Position numbers and translations under genes: made by a program
Assembly: GCA_030681615.1 (NCBI GenBank)
Contig: JAUXSA010000001.1
Span: 54,166-118,165 of the forward strand
Origin: Bacteroidota bacterium
GTDB taxonomy: Bacteria; Bacteroidota; Bacteroidia; B-17B0; Aurantibacillaceae
Reading direction: 5' to 3'
DNA: 64,000 bases
In this document: positions 43,249-53,100 of the stretch, in pieces
How the letters are laid out: every line of letters begins with the position of its first letter
How positions within the stretch are numbered: the stretch's first letter is position 1
Notes under the pieces: generated by a model
What the model saw: the letters and a program-made list of their open reading frames with translations, nothing else
Told to the model about the DNA's origin: nothing
Database searches by the model: none

Positions 43249-46200
43249 TTACTGCATCTGTGGCATTTGTTGTTCTTCAGGTGCTAATTCTTCAGGTGGA
43301 ATAATTGCCGACATGCGTTTTATAAACTCCTTAGTTATTTCTTCCTGCTTAAATTGTTGAGCTATACCCGTTAATCGTTTCATTAATTCTTTACACTGGT
43401 TAACTTCTCTTCCAAAAGCAACTCTGTGTTTAGGTTTTTGCGCATTATAAATTTTAAGGTCACCTTCAAAAATATCAAATAATTTTTTTGCAAGATCATT
43501 CGCTTTTTTCATTTCACCAACCTGGTAATAACCTGCACAAATAGTAAAGATAGTTGCATCGTAAGGAATATTTTCATCCGGCATAACTTCCAAACACTTG
43601 TCTAAAACAGCTTTTGCTTTTTTATCCTTGCCTTCGTTAATTAATGCGCCAGCCAATACACCCATTTGCATACGTAAATTACCTGTCATGCGAATACAAT
43701 TCTCATCTAAATTAATTCCTTTTTTATCCATGCCGCCCCACAGGAATTTATTCATAATGTTATCGTACATGGCTTCTGTATTTACACGGCCACCCTGCGA
43801 TTCTTCCATTTCAGTTTGTCTTATTGGTACAAACCTGTAAGCTAAACCTTCCAGCTGAAAATATTTTTTTAAACCTACGTAAGCCTCATCACCTGTAGTT
43901 ACGGCAAAATAAATTGGACGATCCCATTTTGTGTTTGCAACAAGATCTAATACCATTAGATCATTTTTAGTAATGTAACTTCTGCCACCCATATCCCAGC
44001 TAATTCTTTTCGCTAAGCGTGCCGTATCTTTTACAGTTACCACTTTGTTACGCATTACCTTTAAACTATCTACATTAATGTAAAAATTCTTAGTTGGAAT
44101 AACATCTATCAGCTCGCCTCCATTATCATATTTACTTGCAGGGTCATCACTTATAGCCTGGTCAAGCGCATCTTTTAAATTCATCGGTTTTGTATTCTGG
44201 CTATTAATAACCAAATATTCTAACCTGGAAGCCTCTAGCTTTTCTTCTGGAATTGTAAACGGTACCGGCTTGCTATCGTAAGCAGCTCTGCGCATTTGTT
44301 TAATGTACCAATCGGTTTGCAATAAACTTAAATTCACAACACGCACATCTGTTCTAATGCCTTCAACTTCTTGTGCATACCAAAGCGGGAAAGTATCGTT
44401 ATCGCCATTGGTAAATAAGATCGCATTTGGCGCACAACTTTGTAAATAGTTAATGGCGCAATCGCGCGACATGGTTCTTAAAGAACGATCGTGATCATTC
44501 CAACCTTCTTTGGCCATAATGCCAGGAATAACTAAACTTAAAGCAGTAGAGCCAATAGCAATGCCCATAGTTGCAGCTCTACGGCTTAAAAGATCATAAA
44601 TAAACAATACACCAAAACCTATCCATATGGCAAAAGCATAAAAACTACCGGCGTAAGCATAATCACGTTCACGTGGTTGATATGGTGTTTGATTAAGATA
44701 AATAACAATTGCTAAACCTGTAAGTAAAAAGAAGCTTAATACGATCCAGGCATCGGGTTTGTTCCTTCTAAAATGAAAGATCATTCCTAATAAGCCTAAA
44801 ATAAATGGCAAGGCATAAAAATGATTTTGTGCAAAATTATTTTTATCGCGATAAATTTTTTGTGAAGTATCTGTATCTAAAATAAAATCATCAAAACCTT
44901 TAATACCTGTTACCCAATTTCCTTCCATGGTATTGCGCATCAATCCCTGCACATCATTTTGCCTGCCCACAAAATTCCAGAAAAAATAGCGCAGGTACAT
45001 ATATGTAACCTGATAATTTTTAAAATAAATAAGATTAGCTGCCATTGTTGGGATCTCAACTGTTTGAGGTTCTCCATCACGTCCTTCAATGTTTTTTGTA
45101 CGGTGATGTTCGGCTATATTACCCCAATATTTGTAAGCCGATTCATGGTGACTTTGGCCAGACCACATACGTGGGAAAACAGTACAAAATTCTTTTTGAT
45201 ATTTTGGAATTGAATTTTTTCTTGAATCAATTACTTTGTAATTTTTGTTTTTTTCATCCTTTGCAAAAATTGGATCGCCGCTGCCAAACTCACTTTTTGA
45301 AACTGTTGGCGCATTGTAATACTGTCCGTATAAAATTGGCCAGTCGCCATACTGCTCACGTAATAAATACGATAGCATGTTAGGTGCGTTCTCAGGATCG
45401 TTCTCATCCATTGGTGTGTTGGCCTGCGAACGAATTACTAAAACAAAGAAAGAAGAATAACCAATTAATAACGTAGCAAAACTTAAGAACACGGCGTGCA
45501 ACGTAACTGTTTTTGTTTTGAATTTTTGAATAGCGTATAAAATTCCACCAAGTACTAATAAGCGTGTGAACATACCGCTGCCGCTTGGCGCTGTAATTAT
45601 GGCAAATAAAGAAAGAGTAACTCCGGCATAAAAACCAATTTTATAATGCTGCTCTTTTTTATTTATGGTATACATTATTAAAAATGTAAGCGAAACAATT
45701 AAAAGTAAAAAGAAGAAAATTGTACCGGTACTAAAGCCAAGGCTCACTTTATTGGTGAAGAATACTTCATAATCACTCACAAATTTTACAACTTTAGGAA
45801 TAACCAAATTTTGTACAAAACCTAAAATTAAAACAGATGAAATACCGGCAACAAAAAAGCCTTTCCAGGTAAATGTGTATTTTTTAAAATAAATAACAAA
45901 ACCAATAGCAGGAATTACAAGTAAGTTTAGTAAATGGACGCCGATTGAGATACCAACTAAATAACTGATCAATATTAACCAGCGTAAGGCGCTGGTTGGA
46001 TTAACAGAATCTTCTTCATCCCATTTTAAAATAGCCCAAAAAACAATAGCGGTAAAAAGGGCCGACATAGCGTAAACCTCGCCTTCTACAGCGCTAAACC
46101 AAAACGAATCTGAAAATGTATAAGCCAATGCGCCAACAATACCTGCGCCTAAAACCGCCCATTGTTGTGGTTTTGCAAGATCTGCTACCTTTTTACCATA

Positions 46201-46521
46201 TACTTTTATAGCTAAACGTGTAATAGTCCAAAATAAGAATAAAATGGTAAAAGAGCTGGATAAGGCACTCATGATATTAACCATCATGGCCGCGTTGGAA
46301 GGGTCGCCGCCGCCTAATAATGAGAAAAATCTACCTACCAGCAGGAAGAAAGGGGCTCCCGGCGGGTGACCAACCTCTAATTTGTACGAACAGGCAATGT
46401 ACTCACCACAGTCCCAGAAGCTTGCGGTTGGCTCTATTGTGCAGCAATAGGTATACGTAGCAATGGCCCAAACAACCCAGCCAATGATATTATTTAGTTT
46501 TATAAACTCCTTTGTCATCAT
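43249..46521 (-). CDS. DUF2723 family membrane protein, probable protein O-glycosyltransferase
   Basis: 1090 residues. The N-terminal half has about 13 membrane helices, starting with EFIKLNNIIGWVVWAIATYTYCCTIEPTASFWDCGEYIACSYKLEVGHPPGAPFFLLVGR; the FWDCGE and GHPPGAP positions are the family hallmark. A soluble C-terminal half follows (from about 690) with GDNDTFPLWYAQEVEGIRTDVRVVNLSLL and TPR-like helices near the end. The human relative TMEM260 is a protein O-mannosyltransferase. The bacterial substrate is unknown. A minus-strand TATCTTCG at 46537-46544 may be its -7 box. Confidence 0.88.
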   Translation of the reverse strand: MMTKEFIKLNNIIGWVVWAIATYTYCCTIEPTASFWDCGEYIACSYKLEVGHPPGAPFFLLVGRFFSLLGGGDPSNAAMMVNIMSALSSSFTILFLFWTITRLAIKVYGKKVADLAKPQQWAVLGAGIVGALAYTFSDSFWFSAVEGEVYAMSALFTAIVFWAILKWDEEDSVNPTSALRWLILISYLVGISIGVHLLNLLVIPAIGFVIYFKKYTFTWKGFFVAGISSVLILGFVQNLVIPKVVKFVSDYEVFFTNKVSLGFSTGTIFFFLLLIVSLTFLIMYTINKKEQHYKIGFYAGVTLSLFAIITAPSGSGMFTRLLVLGGILYAIQKFKTKTVTLHAVFLSFATLLIGYSSFFVLVIRSQANTPMDENDPENAPNMLSYLLREQYGDWPILYGQYYNAPTVSKSEFGSGDPIFAKDEKNKNYKVIDSRKNSIPKYQKEFCTVFPRMWSGQSHHESAYKYWGNIAEHHRTKNIEGRDGEPQTVEIPTMAANLIYFKNYQVTYMYLRYFFWNFVGRQNDVQGLMRNTMEGNWVTGIKGFDDFILDTDTSQKIYRDKNNFAQNHFYALPFILGLLGMIFHFRRNKPDAWIVLSFFLLTGLAIVIYLNQTPYQPRERDYAYAGSFYAFAIWIGFGVLFIYDLLSRRAATMGIAIGSTALSLVIPGIMAKEGWNDHDRSLRTMSRDCAINYLQSCAPNAILFTNGDNDTFPLWYAQEVEGIRTDVRVVNLSLLQTDWYIKQMRRAAYDSKPVPFTIPEEKLEASRLEYLVINSQNTKPMNLKDALDQAISDDPASKYDNGGELIDVIPTKNFYINVDSLKVMRNKVVTVKDTARLAKRISWDMGGRSYITKNDLMVLDLVANTKWDRPIYFAVTTGDEAYVGLKKYFQLEGLAYRFVPIRQTEMEESQGGRVNTEAMYDNIMNKFLWGGMDKKGINLDENCIRMTGNLRMQMGVLAGALINEGKDKKAKAVLDKCLEVMPDENIPYDATIFTICAGYYQVGEMKKANDLAKKLFDIFEGDLKIYNAQKPKHRVAFGREVNQCKELMKRLTGIAQQFKQEEITKEFIKRMSAIIPPEELAPEEQQMPQMQ

Positions 46522-46588
46522 AGTTAAATAGTGTTGCGAAGATAGTATTTTACTTGGTTTGTTTTAGAACGTTTTTTTGTAAAAAATA

Positions 46589-46618
46589 TTTGATTGAACT
46601 AAAAAAGTTGTATTTTTG
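46589..46618 (+). promoter_or_regulatory. Promoter of tRNA-Gln
   Basis: TTTG at 46589-46592 and TATTTTTG at 46611-46618, 18-nt spacer, with the tRNA beginning 16 nt further on. Matches the Bacteroidota TTTG / TAnnTTTG pattern. Confidence 0.6.
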
Positions 46619-46634
46619 CAGTCTTAAATTTAAT

Positions 46635-46705
46635 TGCCCGATCGTCTAATGGCAGGACTTCGGTTTTTGGTACCGACTATGTTGGTTCGAATCCAGCTCG
46701 GGCAA
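46635..46705 (+). tRNA. tRNA-Gln (anticodon TTG)
   Basis: Cloverleaf of 71 nt. Acceptor stem TGCCCGA/TCGGGCA, D stem GTC/GAC, anticodon stem TCGGT/ACCGA with loop TTTTGGT giving anticodon TTG, and T arm GTTGG-TTCGAAT-CCAGC. Discriminator A46705; the 3' CCA is not encoded. Confidence 0.95.
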
Positions 46706-46710
46706 CAACA

Positions 46711-46739
46711 AAACCCACTTCAAGAGAAGTGGGTTTTTT
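46711..46739 (+). terminator. Intrinsic terminator of tRNA-Gln
   Basis: AAACCCACTT (46711-46720) pairs with AAGTGGGTTT (46727-46736), loop CAAGAG, then a T run. It is the left edge of the repeat cluster. Confidence 0.9.
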
Positions 46740-47046
46740 GATTTATCCCGACGAACGAAGGCTTGCTTTTAGTGAGGAGGGATAAATCAAAAAACCCAAT
46801 TTTTGCGAAGCAAAAATGGTTTTGTTGTGCTATAACCACCAACAGGGAACAGCGAGCAAAGCGAGCTAATCCCTGTTGAATAATACACGAACGAAAGCTT
46901 GCTTTTAGTGAGGAGGGATAAATCAAAAAACCCAATTTTTGCGCTAGCGAAAAGGTTTTTGTTGAACATTAACCCCCTTTTTGGATCAGCGCAGCTAATC
47001 CACGAAGGTTTATAATCAAAGCTTACTTCCGGTGAGGGGGGTGCTC
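46731..47046. repeat. Gene-free repeat cluster downstream of tRNA-Gln
   Basis: No gene here. A 19-bp perfect inverted repeat: 46731-46749 (GGGTTTTTTGATTTATCCC) and 46779-46797, starting in the terminator. A 57-bp direct repeat, 46751-46807 and 46887-46943, with one mismatch. A 39-nt hairpin (46840-46878) with arms CAACAGGGA/TCCCTGTTG. A smaller hairpin GGATCAGCGCAGCTAATCC (46983-47001). A degraded third copy of the direct repeat near 47003-47040. Short frames in the cluster are repeat by-products. Confidence 0.8.
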
Positions 47047-47063
47047 AGGTAATTAAAAAGTAA

Positions 47064-48590
47064 TTACTCAGTTGCCTTATTAACTGTTTTCCTTATAACA
47101 TCATCCAGTTCAATTGCTGATTTATGCACCAATTCAATTACTTCTTTATTTATTTCTGCAGCAGGATCGTTTTTATCGAAAAGTTGCGATAATCCCAGAA
47201 TCCTGGCCACCGGCCCGCGCACTTCGTGCGATTGAATATTGGCAATATCTGAAAGAACCCTTTTATGTGTTTTATTTCTTAAACGAAACAAACGGTACAA
47301 TAAAAAGATGATAATAAAAAGCAAACCAATGGTTATTAAAAAGATCACCCGTTCATTTTGTTTATTTGTTAGCTTTAATTGTTCGATCTGAAGCTGACGG
47401 TCTTTTAATAATATATCTTTGTTCTTTATTTCAAGCTGCCGTTTATTTTCATGTGCAGCAATTTTCATCCGGCTTTCCTGCGAAAAAACAGAATCTTTCA
47501 TTAACGAATAATCTTTAAATACACCAAAGGCTTTTTTATAATCCTGTGCCAATAAATAGGCTTCTGAAAGGATCTTGGAAAATTCAATATTAGGGCCGTC
47601 AAAATTAATTTTTTTGCAGGCCGTTATAGCGCTATCAAGATATTTAATTGCTGTTTTAACATTTGCATCCTGATCATGTAATCCAGGGTCTTTGGCCATA
47701 AAAAAATAAAGCTCACCAATATTACCATGATTAATGGCAACGCTTCTGGCATCTCCAAGTTTCCTGCTTAAATTAAGCGCTTTTAAATAATAATTTAATG
47801 AAAGCGAATATTTTTTAAGATAGGAGTAAGTAATACCAATATTTGCAAGACTAATTTGAATGGAGCTTTGTCTTCCTGTTTCCTGGTTGGTTTTTAAAGC
47901 GAGCAAATGATAATTTAATGCTTTGTCATATTTTCCCTGCTCGTTAAGAATAATTCCCTGGTTACCAAGGTTTCTTGAAACCCCTTCTTTATTATTCACT
48001 TTTTTATAATTCTCAATCGCTAAAGAATAATAATTTAACGTTTTCGAATAGTTTTTTTGTTCTAAGTAAGCGGTACCTATGTTTTCTAAAATTATGGCTT
48101 TCATGGCAATGTCATTTAACTCTTCGGCAATAGAAAGCGCTTTAAAATCATTTTCAAGAGCTTTAGCATAATCACTTTTAGCCATATGTAGAAGGCCAAT
48201 ATTGGCATATACAGAAATCATTCCGCGTTTATCTCCAAGTTCTTTATAAGTTTTAAGCGCTTTTAAGTAATGAAAATCTGCTATTGGATAATTGCATTTT
48301 TCCATATAATTAATACCAAGGTCAAGATTTGAACTGGCAATACCTTTTTTCCAATTTGCTTTAATCGATAAAGATTCTGCCTGTTGTGCATACTTTATCC
48401 CTTCATCATAATTAAATTTTGAATAATTAAATGCCAGTAGATCAAGCAATTTTATTTTGGTTGTATCTGTTTTAGAAAGAAGCAATTCTTTTTTCAGCGA
48501 ATCTAAATAAGTTTTATAGCTGTTATCCTGGGCAATGTATAAAGCAGGAAAAAGAAAAAACACACAGCTTATAAAATACAAATTTATCAT
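47064..48590 (-). CDS. TPR sensor-like protein ending in a HisKA domain
   Basis: 508 residues. Signal peptide, then about eight TPRs (residues 35-330) such as ALKTYKELGDKRGMISVYANIGLLHMAKSDYAKALEN. A coiled coil leads to one membrane helix (VIFLITIGLLFIIIFLLYRLF), and then only the dimerisation/phosphoacceptor part of a histidine kinase: IQSHEVRGPVARILGLSQLF. No HATPase domain is present before the stop. Such truncated forms are known in Bacteroidota. It might dimerise with, or be phosphorylated by, another kinase; that is inference. Confidence 0.85.
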   Translation of the reverse strand: MINLYFISCVFFLFPALYIAQDNSYKTYLDSLKKELLLSKTDTTKIKLLDLLAFNYSKFNYDEGIKYAQQAESLSIKANWKKGIASSNLDLGINYMEKCNYPIADFHYLKALKTYKELGDKRGMISVYANIGLLHMAKSDYAKALENDFKALSIAEELNDIAMKAIILENIGTAYLEQKNYSKTLNYYSLAIENYKKVNNKEGVSRNLGNQGIILNEQGKYDKALNYHLLALKTNQETGRQSSIQISLANIGITYSYLKKYSLSLNYYLKALNLSRKLGDARSVAINHGNIGELYFFMAKDPGLHDQDANVKTAIKYLDSAITACKKINFDGPNIEFSKILSEAYLLAQDYKKAFGVFKDYSLMKDSVFSQESRMKIAAHENKRQLEIKNKDILLKDRQLQIEQLKLTNKQNERVIFLITIGLLFIIIFLLYRLFRLRNKTHKRVLSDIANIQSHEVRGPVARILGLSQLFDKNDPAAEINKEVIELVHKSAIELDDVIRKTVNKATE

Positions 48591-48728
48591 TATTTTTATT
48601 TTAATAAAGTAGTTACCCGAAAGTCAATTGTAGATCGACACCTTGAGAGATCGACCCCTGGTATTTATAACCATCTCTTATAAATATAATAATTTTGAAT
48701 GAATTATTTTAATCTTTTAGAAAATTAT

Positions 48729-48746
48729 CATACCGTAGCTGGTATG
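48729..48746 (-). terminator. Weak hairpin downstream of der
   Basis: CATACC (48729-48734) pairs with GGTATG (48741-48746). Read on the minus strand it is followed by a moderately T-rich stretch, so it may end the der transcript. No strong T run. Confidence 0.35.
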
Positions 48747-48779
48747 GTTTCAAAAAAAATAGAGTTTACGTACGGAAAC

Positions 48780-50087
48780 CTAAACCTTTTTACGCATGCT
48801 CACTACAATAGGAACTCCGCTAAAATCATACTCTTCGCGGATCTTGTTCTCTAAAAAACGTTTATACGACTCGGTTACATATTGTGGTAAATTGCAATAG
48901 AAAATAAACAAAGGCTCGGTCTTTAATTGTGTAATGTATTTAACTTTTATGTATTTGCCTTTTACGGCAGGGGGTGGGTAGGTAGCAATAACTCCCAGTA
49001 AAAAATCATTTAATTGTCTTGTAGGAATGTGTTTCATTTTGTTCTCATAAACCATCATGGCCACTTCCACGGCTTTCATGATACGTTGCTTGTCCAGAAC
49101 AGAAATAAAAATAATAGGGATATCTTTAAATGGCTTAATACGTTCTCTTATTTTTTCTTCGTATTCTTTGGCTGTTTTTGTATCTTTTTCTACCAGGTCC
49201 CATTTATTTACAATAATAGCAAGGCCTTTACGGTTCTTTTCAATAAGACTTAAAATACTCAGATCCTGCGCTTCAACACCATCCTGTGCGTCTATCATTA
49301 AAAGACAAACATCACAATCTTCAATGGCTTTAATCGTCCTTAAAACACTATAAAACTCAAGGTCTTCGTGTACTTTAGCCTTTTTGCGCATCCCGGCAGT
49401 ATCTACAAGGTAAAAATCGTGACCAAATTTTGTATAGCGCGAGTTAATGGTATCGCGGGTGGTGCCCGCTACGTGTGTAACAATATTACGTTCTTCACCC
49501 AAAAGTGCGTTGGTTAAAGAAGATTTTCCAACATTTGGACGGCCAACAATGGCAATACGTGGAATATCAGCATCTTCAATAGCTCTTTCATCTTTTGGAA
49601 GGATCTTTATTAAAGCATCCAAAAGATCGCCGGTACCACTACCTGTTATGGCTGAGATAGGAAAAACCTCTCCAAGACCAAATTGGTAAAACTCGGCAGC
49701 ATAAGCCGCTTTATCGTGACTATCAACCTTATTAGCAATAACCAAAGCTGGTTTTTTGCTTTTTCGTATAATATTGGCAACCTCTGTATCAAATTGGGTA
49801 ACCCCCTCGGTAACATCCGACACAAATAAAATGGCCGAACACTCTTCAATAGCTATAACTACCTGCTTACGAATTTCTCCTTCAAAAATATCATCACTTC
49901 CTTTAATATAACCACCGGTATCTATTAAACTAAATTCAACACCACCCCATTCAGATTTACCGTAATGGCGATCGCGTGTAACCCCCGAAACCTCATCAAC
50001 AATGGCCTGGCGCGTTTCTGTTAAACGGTTGAACAAGGTTGATTTTCCAACATTCGGTCTTCCTACTATAGCAACAATATTTGGCAT
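48780..50087 (-). CDS. der: Ribosome assembly GTPase Der (EngA)
   Basis: 435 residues. Tandem G domains and a C-terminal KH-like domain, unique to Der: first Walker [15 protein letters not shown] near residue 8, second [16 protein letters not shown] near 180, DTGG and DTAGMR G3 motifs, NKVD and NKWD G4 motifs. Acts in 50S subunit maturation. The N-terminus [11 protein letters not shown] fixes the start at 50087. Divergent from the large T9SS protein. Confidence 0.97.
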   Translation of the reverse strand: MPNIVAIVGRPNVGKSTLFNRLTETRQAIVDEVSGVTRDRHYGKSEWGGVEFSLIDTGGYIKGSDDIFEGEIRKQVVIAIEECSAILFVSDVTEGVTQFDTEVANIIRKSKKPALVIANKVDSHDKAAYAAEFYQFGLGEVFPISAITGSGTGDLLDALIKILPKDERAIEDADIPRIAIVGRPNVGKSSLTNALLGEERNIVTHVAGTTRDTINSRYTKFGHDFYLVDTAGMRKKAKVHEDLEFYSVLRTIKAIEDCDVCLLMIDAQDGVEAQDLSILSLIEKNRKGLAIIVNKWDLVEKDTKTAKEYEEKIRERIKPFKDIPIIFISVLDKQRIMKAVEVAMMVYENKMKHIPTRQLNDFLLGVIATYPPPAVKGKYIKVKYITQLKTEPLFIFYCNLPQYVTESYKRFLENKIREEYDFSGVPIVVSMRKKV

Positions 50088-50094
50088 AAGGCTG

Positions 50095-50102
50095 CAAAAG
50101 TA
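50095..50102 (-). promoter_or_regulatory. Candidate -7 box for der
   Basis: TACTTTTG on the minus strand, a full TAnnTTTG match, only 7 nt before the der ATG. The transcript would have an extremely short leader. Confidence 0.4.
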
Positions 50103-50125
50103 CTAAAAATCGAGCTATCCTCCTC

Positions 50126-50156
50126 TTGTAAAATAAACTAGTTTAATGTATATTTG
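50126..50156 (+). promoter_or_regulatory. Promoter with palindrome for the large T9SS protein
   Basis: TTG (50126-50128), a 20-nt spacer and TATATTTG (50149-50156) form a full promoter. The perfect palindrome TAAACTAGTTTA (50134-50145) fills the spacer and is identical to the one at 4888-4899. The expected start point falls at about 50160-50163, on the ATG at 50161. Confidence 0.5.
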
Positions 50157-50160
50157 GTTA

Positions 50161-53100
50161 ATGCTTAAAAAAAGCCTTATACTACTTTTTTTTATTGGAA
50201 GCTTTGTAGATGTTTTTTCTCAAAAAGATTCTGTAAGGCATGCAATAACCCCACACGTTAACCCCGCATTAAAATTTACTGAAAACCTCGGCCAATGGGA
50301 AGATAAGATCTTATTCCGTGCGCAATTAGATGGCGGCGCCCTATATGTAGAAAAGAGCTGCCTGACTTTTAGTTTTTATGATAAAAAAAAATACAGGGCT
50401 ATCCATCATGATGGAGGTATTCAAAAGGGGCATTATAAGGATTATTCAATTTTATTTCATGCTTATAAAGTACATTTTGATGGATGTAATTTAAATGCTA
50501 AAACTGAAAAAGCTCAAAAGGGATCTGATTACGAGAATTTTTTTATTGGCAACGATCAAAGCAAATGGAAAGGTAACGTTCAAAATTATCACCAGATCTG
50601 GTTAAAGAATTTATATAACGGAATCGATTATGAAGCGATCACTTCAACAAGAGGAATGAAATATAATTTTCACTTACATCCTAATGCAGATCATAATGAA
50701 ATTAAATTAAGGTACGAAGGAGTTGATAAGATCAGATTAAAGGATGGCGCTGTAACAGTGCAGTTAGAAGTAAATACAATTGTAGAACAAAAACCTTATG
50801 CATATCAATTAATAAATGGTATTGTAAAACAAGTAAAATGTAAATATAAACTTACCGGAAATATTTTAAGTTTTGATTTTCCGCAGGGCTACGATAAAAA
50901 TTATGAATTGGTAATTGATCCGGTGTTAGTGTTTGCAGCACAATCAGGCTCGCTGGCAGATAATTTTGGAATGACCGGCACATTTGATCTGCAAGGGAAT
51001 TTATATAGTGGCGGCACGGTTTTTGGCTCAGGTTACCCTTTTGTAACAGGGTCTTTCAGTAATTTATTTAATGGAACCCCGGCTTATGGCAATACAGATA
51101 TTGTTCTTACAAAATATAATGCACTTGGAACAGCATTGATCTATTCAACATATATGGGTGGATCGGGGACAGAAGTAGTTACAAGTTTAATTGTTGATAA
51201 AGCCAATAATTTATATTTATATGGCGCTACAGGATCAACTAATTTTCCGGTATTAGCGGCAACGGCAGCATACCCTAATTTTGCAGGCGGACAGAATATT
51301 GGTTTTATAAGTAACGGTTCGGTTTTTTTAGGCGGAACAGATATGTACATTGCCAAGTTTAACCCAACAGGTAGTGCACTTTTAGGCTGTACTTATTATG
51401 GCGGTAGCGGAAACGATGGCGTTAATTATCTTGAGGGTGTGTCTTCATTTACTTATGCGTTAAGTCCATCGCCAGGAAACGCTGTAACCAATGTTACCAA
51501 TTACGACTCTTTACAAACCAATTATGGGGATACATACAGGGGAGAGATACAGTTAGATACTTTAAACAATGTTTATATTGCAAGCTCTACACGTTCTTCC
51601 GACATTCCTATTGTTGGCGGTTTTGATAATACCCTTGGTGGAAAGCAGGACGGAATTGTTGCAAAGTTTAATACAAATTTAACTGCATTGATCTATAGCA
51701 CTTATATTGGTGGAAGCAAAGTAGATTGTGGTAATGCATTATTTGTGATGCCCAATTTTGAAGTGTTTGTAACCGGGGGCACATGCAGTACTAATTTTCC
51801 TGGAACCACGGGGGGTCAGTCTGCAGTTTATAATGGTGGAAAAACAGATGGCTTCCTTGCAAAAATAAATGCAGCGGGTAACACTTTAATTCAATCTACT
51901 TATATAGGAACACCTTCGTATGATAATTCTTTTTTTGTTCAGTGTAATGTTGCAGGTGAGCCGCACGTATATGGTCAATCGTTAGGCAGTATGCCGGTGG
52001 TGGTTCCGGTTAGCGCAACAAGTATTTTTAGCGTGGCAAACACGCATCAGTTTATTACTAAATACAACAATGCGTTAACAACAAAATTAATGTCAACCGT
52101 TTTTGGTAGCAACACATCAAACATGGATATTTCACCGGCAGCTTTTGCAGTAGATGAATGCAATGGTAATATTTATTTATCGGGTTGGGGCGGAAATATT
52201 TTAACCGGTCCCGCAATGGGAGGAATGCCGATCTTTAATCCAACGCAAGCCACAACAACAGGCTATGATTTTTATTTAATGGCGCTAACGCCCAATGCAG
52301 GAAGTTTATTATATGGTTCTTATTTTGGGGGCGGCACAAGCCAGGAGCATGTGGATGGCGGAACTTCGCGTTTCGACAGAAAGGGTGTTATCTATCAATC
52401 TGTTTGCGCCGGCTGTTCCACTGGTAATCCAAGTGCTGCAAACCAGGATTTTCCTGTAACACCGGGAGCGTGGCCAGGTATTCCGGGATTTCCAAATCAA
52501 AACACACAAAATTTTAATTGTAATAATGGTGTTTTTAAAATAGATTTTAAATTTCAAAATACCATTGCAACAATTAATACAAATACAATTGCTGGTTGTG
52601 CCCCTCTAACTGTTAACTTAACCAATGGTACGCCAGGTACTGGCTATACATGGTATTTAGGGCCCGGTAATACTACTTCCACAACCTTAAACCCTGTAAT
52701 TACTTTCACAAATTCCGGAACGTTTACAGTTTCTTTGGTTGTACATGATACAACAAAGTGTATAAAAAAAGACAGTGCTGTTAAAATAATTACTGTTCAT
52801 CCAAAGCCTGTAACTGCCTTCACGTCAACCGTTACGCAATGCTTAAACACATTTACTGCAACAAATAACTCTACCGGTTCGGGTAACACGTATGTTTGGA
52901 ATTTTGGTGACGCAACGCCAACCACAACTCTTACTAATCCCACACACACTTATTCCAGTTCCGGAAATTACACGGTAACATTAACTGCAACAAATTCTTT
53001 TGGTTGTAAGGATTCGATAAAGCAGCCCGTAACAGTTTTTATTTTTGATCCCGGCGTAGCAAGCGGCTCAATTATTTGCTATGGCGAATCTGCAAATATT

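Noticed and set aside
46720..46969. Two short minus-strand frames after tRNA-Gln
   Set aside because: They read across the direct and inverted repeats and share the same peptide because of the duplication; no homology or start context.
46635..47046. tRNA-Gln as the attachment site of an integrated element
   Set aside because: No integrase gene or displaced tRNA 3' end copy is present; the repeats start in the terminator, not in the tRNA.
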